Below are positions 55,256 to 64,000 of a DNA stretch of 64,000 bases, piece by piece (within the stretch, counting starts at the first letter, position 1; the number at the start of each line of letters is the position of its first letter). The notes beneath the pieces were generated by a model. That model had not been told where the DNA came from and made no database searches. It saw only the letters and a program-made list of their open reading frames with translations. The stretch comes from Megaleporinus macrocephalus (lineage: Eukaryota > Chordata > Actinopteri > Characiformes > Anostomidae). The stretch spans positions 11,683,962 through 11,747,961 of the forward strand of contig CM038720.1 in NCBI GenBank assembly GCA_021613375.1, written 5' to 3'. The position numbers and the translations under genes are program-made.

Positions 55256-56737
55256 CTGCAATTCGTTGCTAATTCCCTATTGTTAAGAGATCATCAGGTC
55301 AGGACCCAGGTCCTGATACTGTCCCATCAATGGCAAGGCTTGGGTTACTTGCTCCTTTGAATGGGTTATAAACAAGATTATAACATGTTCATTAAACATA
55401 AAAACCCTTTCGGAGGTTTAAAGTTTAGGCACAACAGCGAAGAAACACCAACAGCTTTCAGACATTGTTTGCTGTGCACTGTCAGGAGGTTCATTCATTA
55501 GATTTTAACCTCACTGTTAAAAACCTTGCTGCATGTGAATACAAATAAATAAGAAACCAAAACACTGTAAGGCTATTTGTACAAGGCTGTGTGGAGCTGT
55601 CCCGGGTACTGAACAGAGTGAGAGAGAGACTAAGCACATCACTTCGGTTCAGCCTTGCTTGCTTTGTGTGGCTGAATATATAACTAATTTAGTTTTTCTG
55701 CATTGTAGCAACCCACAGAATGGAAAGGACAAGGAAGGGAGGAGTACAGGGGGAGGGCAGAGAGAGAGAAAGCTGCATGGCAGAAGGACAGAGAACACAA
55801 TTAGATCTTTTGTTTAATTTCATGACCCTGACCCTTTATTCCGTGGATATTAGCAGTCATCTGTTGGTGTTCAGGAATTCTAACATGTTCTGTATAGGCC
55901 TCAGTTCTGAGTACTCTGATTCTCTGAATCAGGCAAGCATGCACAGGTTAATAGCTGTTTCAGCCCTACTGTGAAATTAATGGACTACTTTTTTGAAAAA
56001 GAGAGAAAAAAAACCCTTACTGTTTTATTACCGAAACAGATTCGCCAGGCCAATATATTTACCTGCCAACTCCTGACGCCAGGTCTTGTTTACATAAAGG
56101 AAGGCGCTGAAGCTGTTCAGGCTTCTTTACAATAATCCTGTGCACACACAGGTGTGTTCCACTGTATTCCCACATCTAATATTGCTATGTATGTGTGTGC
56201 TTGTGCTCCACTTTCATGTCCTGTTTGATAAGTAATGCAGCTGATTCAGTCCATGAAGGCTTTTGAAAGAGCATATTGGGACCTTTTTCCCTTTAAAATG
56301 TCCACTTTTTAGAAGTTATATGTTTTGTTTTGTTTTTTTTGTGTGAAATGCATGCTTTTAAATGTAGTAGCCCTCGTGCCGCAAAGCACAGAACAAGACT
56401 ACAAAATTGCTGGGAGAAATTATTCCACTCATGTCGTGATACAAAATTATCCAACAATTGTGCAATTATTCCTATCTTATGGTGAAAGCTTATTAAGGAC
56501 AGAACATTTTGTACTGCGCAAGGGGCTATTTAACTGCTTTACACTTGGTGTTATCTGTTGGGATAGTTTCACCATCACTAGCCACGTGTCTCCCTCTCAC
56601 TGGACCTTAACATTAGATTGTAAGGGGGAAGGTTGATTGATTGAGTGGACAGAACTTTGAGAATTTGGGCTGGAGTTCTGTGTGGCCTGTCTGCAGTGAG
56701 AAGGCCAGACTTCCTTCTTATAACTGAACAATATGCA
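55256..56737. other. Non-coding spacer
   Basis: No gene or repeat recognised. The plus-strand frame at 55720-55974 starts in a purine-rich tract (agaaagg/gagaga) and lacks motifs. Confidence 0.4.
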
Positions 56738-56745
56738 GTGATATA

Positions 56746-59700
56746 CAGAGGTGTCAAGTAACAAAGCGCAAATACTTTGTTACCTTACTTAAGTAGCAAT
56801 TTTGGTATTTATTTTTCAGCTAACTTTTTACTTCTACTCCTTACATTTACACTCCATTATTAGTACTTTCTACTTCTTACATTTACACTCCATTATTAGT
56901 ACTTTCTACTTCTTACATTTACACTCCATTATCAGTACTTTCTACTTCTTACATTTACACTCCATTATCAGTACTTTCTACTCCTTACATTTACACTCCA
57001 TTATCTGTACTTTCTACTCCTTACATTTACACTCCATAATCTGTACTTTCTACTTCTTACATTTAAACTCCATTATCAGTACTTTATACTCCTTACATTT
57101 ACACTCCATTATCTGTACTTTCTACTTCTTACATTTACACTCCATTATCAGTACTTTCTACTTCTTACATTTACACTCCATTATCAGTACTTTCTACTCC
57201 TTATATTTACACTCCATTATCTGTACTTTCTACTCCTTACATTTACACTCCATTATCAGTACTTTCTACTCCTTACATTTACACTCCATTATCTGTACTT
57301 TCTACTCCTTGCATTTACACTCCATTATCTGTACTTTCTACTCCTTACATTTACACTCCATTATCTGTACTTTCTACTTCTTACATTTACACTCTATTAT
57401 CTGTACTTTCTACTCCTTACATTTACACTCCATTATCAGTACTTTCTACTCCTTACATTTACACTCCATTATCTGTACTTTCTACTTCTTACATTTACAC
57501 TCCATTATCTGTACTTTCTACTTCTTACATTTACACTCCATTATCTGTACTTTCTACTCCTTACATTTACACTCCATTATCAGTACTTTCTACTCCTTAC
57601 ATTTACACTCCATTATCTGTACTTTCTACTCCTTACATTTACACTCCATTATCTGTACTTTCTACTCCTTACATTTACACTCCATTATCTGTACTTTCTA
57701 CTTCTTACATTTACACTCCATTATCTGTACTTTCTACTCCTTACATTTACACTCCATTATCTGTACTTTCTACTCCTTACATTTACACTCCATTATCAGT
57801 ACTTTCTACTCCTTACATTTACACTCCATTATCTGTACTTTCTACTCCTTACATTTACACTCCATTATCTGTACTTTCTACTCCTTACATTTACACTCCA
57901 TTATCTGTACTTTCTACTTCTTACATTTACACTCTATTATCTGTACTTTCTACTCCTTACATTTACACTCCATTATCTGTACTTTCTACTTCTTACATTT
58001 ACACTCTATTATCTGTACTTTCTACTTCTTACATTTAAACTCCATTATCAGTACTTTATACTCCTTACATTTACACTCCATTATCTGTACTTTCTACTTC
58101 TTACATTTACACTCCATTATCAGTACTTTCTACTTCTTACATTTACACTCCATTATCAGTACTTTCTACTCCTTATATTTACACTCCATTATCTGTACTT
58201 TCTACTCCTTACATTTACACTCCATTATCAGTACTTTCTACTCCTTACATTTACACTCCATTATCTGTACTTTCTACTCCTTACATTTACACTCCATTAT
58301 CTGTACTTTCTACTCCTTACATTTACACTCCATTATCTGTACTTTCTACTTCTTACATTTACACTCTATTATCTGTACTTTCTACTCCTTACATTTACAC
58401 TCCATTATCAGTACTTTCTACTCCTTACATTTACACTCCATTATCTGTACTTTCTACTTCTTACATTTACACTCCATTATCTGTACTTTCTACTTCTTAC
58501 ATTTACACTCCATTATCAGAACTTTCTACTCCTTACATTTACACTCCATTATCAGTACTTTCTACTTCTTACATTTATACTCCATTATCAGTACTTTCTA
58601 CTTCTTACATTTACACTCCATTATCAGTACTTTCTACTTCTTACATTTATACTCCATTATCAGTACTTTCTACTTCTTACATTTACACTCCATTATTAGT
58701 ACTTTCTACTTCTTACATTTACACTCCATTATCAGTACTTTCTACTTCTTACATTTACACTCCATTATCAGTACTTTCTACTTCTTACATTTACACTCCA
58801 TTATCTGTACTTTCTACTCCTTACATTTACACTCCATTATCAGTACTTTCTACTCCTTACATTTACACTCCATTATCAGTACTTTCTACTCCTTACATTT
58901 ACACTCCATTATCTGTACTTTCTACTCCTTACATTTACACTCCATTATCTGTACTTTCTACTTCTTACATTTACACTCCATTATCTGTACTTTCTACTTC
59001 TTACATTTACACTCCATTATCTGTACTTTCTACTTCTTACATTTATACTCCATTATCAGTACTTTCTACTCCTTACATTTACACTCCACTGTCTGTACTT
59101 TCTACTTCTTACATTTACACTCCATTATCTGTACTTTCTACTCCTTACATTTACACTCCATTATCTGTACTTTCTACTCCTTACATTTACACTCCATTAT
59201 CTGTACTTTCTACTTCTTACATTTACACTCCATTATCTGTACTTTCTACTCCTTACATTTACACTCCATTATCAGTACTTTCTACTACTTACATTTACAC
59301 TCCATTATCTGTACTTTCTACTCCTTACATTTACACTCCATTATCTGTACTTTCTACTTCTTACATTTACACTCCATTATCAGTACTTTCTACTCCTTAC
59401 ATTTACACTCCATTATCTGTACTTTCTACTCCTTACATTTACACTCCATTATCTGTACTTTCTACTTCTTACATTTACACTCCATTATCAGTACTTTCTA
59501 CTCCTTACATTTACACTCCATTATCAGTATTTTCAACTCCTTAAATTTACACTCCATTATCAGTACTTTCCACTCCTTACATTTACACTCCATTATCAGT
59601 ACTTTCAACTCCTTAAATTTACACTCCATTATCAGTACTTTCTACTCCTTACATTTACACTCCATTATCTGTACTTTCTACTCCTTACATTTACACTCCA

Positions 59701-60573
59701 TTATCTGTACTTTCTACTCCTTACATTTACACTCCATTATCAGTACTTTCTACTCCTTACATTTACATTCCATTATCAGTACTTTCTACTCCTTACATTT
59801 ACACTCCATTATCTGTACTTTCTACTTCTTACATTTACACTCCATTATCAGTACTTTCTACTCCTTACATTTACACTCCATTATCAGTACTTTCTACTTC
59901 TTACATTTACACTCCATTATCAGTACTTTCTACTCCTTACATTTACACTCCATTATCTGTACTTTCTACTTCTTACATTTTAAACATAGTCTCGTTACTC
60001 CTATTTCATTTACAGCTTGTTTTCATTCATCTACATTTACATTCCAGTAAAGATTATTGATAACATGCCTTTGAAGTTTGACTTTTTGCACCATTACAAT
60101 ACTTATAGACAACTAGTCATCATATCTTCTGCTCCATGAAACACATGTTAATGTTCAGTAGTAACAGATATGCTTCTTTAATATATTTACATTGTACTAA
60201 ACTACATTCATGTTCAATGGGCTATATGCGGTCTAAAACAGGAAGCCTAGCACATCCCAAATTTATCAACATTAACATTTTAATATAACATTATAGTCAT
60301 TATGACTTTTAGAAGAATGTTTTTGGGGAGGTGGGCTAGTGCTCTATAGACCCCTGTGGTGCAACATAAGCTTTTGTCCTTAATGGCGTTTATTTACATT
60401 ACTTATACTTTTATACTTTAAGTAGGTTTGAAAGCAGTACTTTTACACTTTTACTGTAAAAAGTAAAAAGTAAAAAGCTTGAGTTGATACTTCAACTTCT
60501 ACAGAAGTATTTTTAAACCCTAGTATCTGTACTTCTACCTGAGTAATGAATGTGAATACTTTTGACACCTTTG
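56746..60573. mobile_element. Intact hAT-type element bearing the 36-bp minisatellite (copy 2)
   Basis: Ends cagaggtgtcaagtaac and, reversed, caaaggtgtcaaaagt; exact 8-bp target duplication gtgatata at 56738-56745 and 60574-60581. CAGAGGTG-type ends with an 8-bp duplication are diagnostic of hAT. Of 3828 bp, about 3.16 kb is the minisatellite and about 0.6 kb a unique right part shared, inverted, with 22946-23500. No transposase, so mobility depended on another element. Confidence 0.93.
56827..59985 (-). repeat. 36-bp minisatellite array, about 88 units
   Basis: The same unit as 23498-29957, in reverse orientation (plus strand reads cattatcagtactttctac / tccttacatttacact). No frame-disturbing variants occur here, so one plus-strand frame runs 56802-60050 with 1082 codons made almost only of the 12-residue artefact repeat. 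Main variants: cagt/ctgt/tagt and tcctt/ttctt. Confidence 0.97.
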
Positions 60574-60864
60574 GTGATATATGATGGAGGAACTGCGAAA
60601 ACCCTGTAAGGCCAGAAATCAATGATGTCGCTAATGCTGTGGGAGTGTTCAACACTGCTGTTGTTCCATGTGGGCATGTATGCTAACTGGTGAAGTAGGC
60701 CTTTATTAAGTTCAAAATAAAGTACGTTTAGAATAAATACAAACACAATAAGTAGTGGTCTTAGCCACTTTTTGTGAAAGCCCATACTGGTTCAGTTAAC
60801 AATTACTTAATTATATCATCTCAGGTGTGCTGCTCATGTCCAGCAGAAATCTGGAAACTTAATC

Positions 60865-62175
60865 CAGTGTTAATTTCGTTGACTATTTTCATAGTCATAG
60901 TTTTCGTCCACAAACCTTTTTTTCAAGACGATAACTAAATAAAAGCTACATAAAAGGATAAAAACTTTGACGAAATTGATTGACACTTTAGTCAACAAAT
61001 AAAAACGAGATAAAAATGTTGGCAGGGATGACATCCAATCAGAGCTGATTTAGTTTTGTGAAAGGCGGGGACAAGTTAGAAAAACATCCAATCACAACTA
61101 CTTCGGCGTACATAGAGAGGCGGGACAAGCCGGGTAGCCGTCAATCAAACGCCCCCTTTTGGTTTAATTTGGTTTAAACCCGGGAAGACCATACGAGCCT
61201 GTGACCTGTCGTTACTCATGTTAGAACTAAGTTATCTAGACAGTGTCAGCAGAGAGAAAGAGAGTTTAGCGTTTGTGTTTAGAGAAAATCACCACCGCGC
61301 TGGACATCAGCCCTCCAGCACCACCGATAGCTAGTCTTACCACTGTTAACGCTAGCTTAGCCTTGCTTAATCCTAGTCCTGAAAGCACACTGTTCTGTAC
61401 AGTTTAGAGCGTGTCCTGCTGTAAACACTGTATTAGCTCAGTAAGGTGGTGTTAATGATCAGATTAGTTGGACTCCAACCATCTGCGTTTGATTATCATG
61501 TCTCAAATCTCCGTACACACTAGAAAATGCACTAAACAGTTCAGGTAGTTTTATTCACAATTTATTAGGGCACGTAATATGCACTAGAGATGTGGCAGTT
61601 TTTCATTCATTAATTTACTGTCATGCTAAAATTTATTTGAATTGCACAATTAAAAACATTTTTATAGCAAAAAGTGATAAATACAATTAATGTAGATTAG
61701 TTAACCACAGAGCATATAATTTAATTAGATTGACAGCACTAGTAACAATGATCAAATAAACAAGAGATAAATAAATAAAAAGGTGATACAAGGATTAAAT
61801 AACAGTTTTCTCTGATTCACTTTGCAGTTAGGGAAGACCTCAGATGTTGTTTGTTAAATCTGTTTGTTTGTGTATTGGTCTTTCAAACATGAATAATATT
61901 CCATTACTGTTTCATTTCATATAAGTATATATAATGACTTAAATAATTGAAGGGAACTGAAGAAAAAGCATTACATTTTACACCCTTTATATTTTAGTCG
62001 ACTGAATCGTCTGTAGACTTAGTCTAGAGTATATTCTTATGATAATTAGCTGACTAAAACTAGACTAAAACTAAAAACAATTCAGATGACTAAATTATGA
62101 TGAAAACTAAATGATATTTTAGTAAAAATACTACGACTAAAACTAAATCAAAATTTGCTGTCAAAATTAACACTG
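60865..62175. mobile_element. TIR-bearing DNA element, probably hAT-type
   Basis: Ends cagtgttaatttcgttgac and, reversed, cagtgttaattttgacagc. The inner parts near both ends are rich in gactaaaactaaa / tagttttcgtc words. The target duplication is not clear (ttaatc versus attaac). No coding domain recognised in 1311 bp. Confidence 0.65.
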
Positions 62176-62480
62176 ATTAACACTGCACATTTTTTAAATG
62201 AGAAATTACAAAATTTATGTTACTATATTTATGTTTATTTACTTTATTTTAATATTACAAGCATACACTTATTTCGCATAGGTACAGGACCTTAGCACTT
62301 AATATGCACCGCTTAGGGATACATATCACTGAACTGGTGCCCCAAAAAGTCATACTCACATCACTGGTCCCACAGCACCTCTCAGTGCCCTGGAGAGCAC
62401 TGGGCAGTTGATGCTCCGCAGTAGTACCTATTTTGTCTGTGGTAGCTCCCCTTAGTTACTTCTCCAGTGGTGTCTGACCA

Positions 62481-63158
62481 TGTTACGTGCAGGTCTGGTA
62501 CTGTTAGGGTGCTAGATATGTTCTCTGTGTGTGTGCATGTGTTTCTGAAGGTTGATGGTCTCATGGGAGTAGCAATGGGCTATAACAACTGCAGTCGCCA
62601 CCAAGATGGCGGCCAGACCACACACAGAAAGTGGGGCCTATGCTGTATGGGTATCTGTTATCCTGCCATGTGTCTATCTAGTCTGTTTCTATGTAGACTG
62701 TTTTTGGGTTCCCAGCCCAATTTTTGTACTTAGACCACTGTCTGTAGACATCCAACCCTATACCAAACTGAGGAGTCCAACAGGTAAGATTGAGAAACCT
62801 CATATATAACATCACCTAGCAATCTGTGTGTATAGGTACACCAGGTTAGAAGGCAGGTGCCCTGTGTGTATTTATGTTTGTTAAAGTACGTAGGTTTTAG
62901 CTTTCTTTGTTCTTTTGTTTAGAGTAAACATAGTTTAGATTAATGTTTTGTTTTGATTTTTGTTTTATTTTTTTTGCACAGTCACCGTTGGCTCCTCCTG
63001 GGCCTCGAAAATACCTGGGCCTTGTTGGTTTGGATGGTTTTTGTTTTAAAGTAATAAATATGCTCTGGTTAAAAAAGCTACAATTCTGGCCTGGCCCCTT
63101 CTCTTCTCTGGCGTACCCTTATGTGTTTGAACCACATTTTAAATTCTAGGTTGTAACA
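62481..63158 (+). repeat. Candidate 5' LTR of a retroelement
   Basis: Starts TGTTAC and ends GTAACA, a 6-bp inverted end of the TG...CA type, includes an AATAAA near 63053, and is followed two to three bases later by a primer-binding-site-like stretch. No second LTR is available because the window ends. Boundaries are inferred. Confidence 0.5.
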
Positions 63159-63161
63159 TAT

Positions 63162-63179
63162 CGGGGGCTCATCTGGGAT
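63162..63179 (+). other. Primer-binding-site-like sequence, tRNA-Pro type
   Basis: cgggggctcatctgggat agrees at 15 of 18 positions with the tRNA-Pro primer-binding site used by many vertebrate gammaretrovirus-like elements. It lies just after the candidate LTR end. Confidence 0.55.
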
Positions 63180-64000
63180 ATGTATACATGTGTGTGTGTG
63201 TTTGTGTGTGTGTATGTATATACACACTTTTTTTGAACGGATAGTCGTGAATAAACAAGTGCTGGATACTTGGGGTGGTAGCAGTAGTGGTTAGTGTTTT
63301 TGGCAGTGGTTTGTTGGGATGGTTTGTCTGGGAGTCTGATTACTTTTGTTCAAGCTCCTTCAGTAGACTTACTGAATATTCGTAGCAAAGATGTTTTGTT
63401 GGAGATAGCGTTTGTTGGAGTTTGGTTAAAAGGGAAATTAAACAGATGGTTATGAAAGGTTTGGTGGACCTAGGTGTTCTTCTTCTAGTGCAGTTCTGGT
63501 GCAGTTATTGATAGTATGGTAGCAAGTGCTACAGCCGCTTCTGTTACTCCTGCCTCGCCTGTATTGGCTCCCAAAATGACTCCTTTTCTTTCAGCGCCTC
63601 TTCCACATCCCGTTTCAATGCTGGCCTTCCAGAGTCCCACTCCAGTGCCAGCCTCCCAGTGTCCTGTTCCACCCCCTGTTCTGGTGCAGGCTCCATGCTC
63701 AGTTCTACACACTGTTCCAGTGCCAGTAACATACACTGTTCTACTTGTTTTTCAGTCTCTTATGTTTATCGGTTTCCTTCATGTTTCTTAGTCTTTTATT
63801 ATCTTTCAGATTAAGCATGTTGATTTATATCGTCTATTCTTTGGTTTGTTGTTTTTCCGGCTTTCATGGATTTCCATTGTTCTCCCATTATGGATCAAAA
63901 TAAAACCCTGGATTTCCATTTGCATTCTGCCTCTTTGTCGTACTCTACGTTACAGACATTTGTTGAACAATGGCTTGAAAAATCACGCTGTGTTCAGTTA
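63180..64000 (+). mobile_element. Start of LTR-retroelement internal region (cut by window end)
   Basis: Follows the candidate LTR and primer-binding site. A GT-rich tract (63190-63225) is followed by short frames. A plus-strand frame opens with ATG at about 63868 and runs off the window end; it could be the start of a gag-like protein, but I recognise no domain in it. The Pro/Val/Ala-rich frame at 63516-63791 on the same strand could be leader or low-complexity gag sequence. Confidence 0.35.

Larger units (their letters stand above)
52480..64000 (-). other. Probable npffr1-like intron and beyond, transposon-rich
   Basis: As the receptor's 5' exons are not seen, the DNA from 52480 upward is at least partly its intron. 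I looked for TM1-TM3 motifs (for example GNxxVC, LAxSDL) among the frames and saw none. A short exon could have been missed. Confidence 0.4.

Noticed and set aside
55720..55974. 84-residue plus-strand frame
   Set aside because: The first third comes from a purine-rich low-complexity tract and the rest has no motif or splice context.
56325..56636. 103-residue plus-strand frame with a hydrophobic start
   Set aside because: The codons look random, no family is recognised and it begins in a T-rich tract. Left out.
63485..63736. Gly/Thr-rich minus-strand frame opposite the retroelement leader
   Set aside because: It is the shadow of a Pro/Val/Ala-rich plus-strand stretch; no independent support.

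Overview
The window is vertebrate nuclear DNA, almost certainly a teleost fish. It is AT-rich, intron-bearing and packed with hAT, Tc1/mariner, L2-like LINE and satellite sequence typical of ray-finned fish. The minus strand carries three recognisable genes, and everything else I can support is non-coding or mobile. No bacterial-type system (operon, CRISPR, phage or defence island) is present.

Genes. (1) smad4, complete, eleven coding exons between 775 and 6945 on the minus strand (547 aa), with a probable 5' non-coding exon and CpG-containing promoter near 9152-9500. (2) bmp10, complete, two coding exons at 16700-17691 and 18778-19135 on the minus strand (449 aa). (3) The 3' terminal exon of a neuropeptide FF receptor (npffr1-like), 51537-52479 on the minus strand, covering TM4 to the C-terminus; its upstream exons were not found. 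BMP10 is a TGF-beta superfamily ligand and SMAD4 is the shared nuclear mediator of that pathway, so ligand and transducer genes sit about 10 kb apart.

Layout. 1-9.5 kb: smad4 with nested hAT elements in its introns. 9.5-12.1 kb: degenerate AT-rich tandem repeat split by a broken L2-like LINE. 12-16.7 kb: no gene found. 16.7-19.1 kb: bmp10. 22.9-30.0 kb: a hAT-like element swollen by a 36-bp minisatellite of roughly 180 units. 31-33.7 kb: Tc1/mariner copies. 34.5-36.5 kb: hAT element with a LINE inserted in it. 39.6-47.3 kb: an old local tandem duplication, one copy broken by a hAT element carrying a 58-bp minisatellite. 48-50.7 kb: two more hAT copies with exact 8-bp target duplications. 51.5-52.5 kb: npffr1-like exon. 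52.5-54.8 kb: Tc1-like and Harbinger-like elements. 56.7-60.6 kb: an intact hAT-type copy, with exact target duplication, of the 36-bp minisatellite element, inverted relative to the first. 60.9-62.2 kb: another TIR element. 62.5-64 kb: probable LTR, primer-binding site and start of an LTR retroelement cut by the window end.

The very long reading frames at 23.4-30 kb, 45-47 kb and 56.8-60 kb are translation artefacts of the minisatellites. The most noteworthy signal is that three separate hAT-type elements here carry large internal minisatellites. I regard this as genome-evolution biology rather than a new molecular system.
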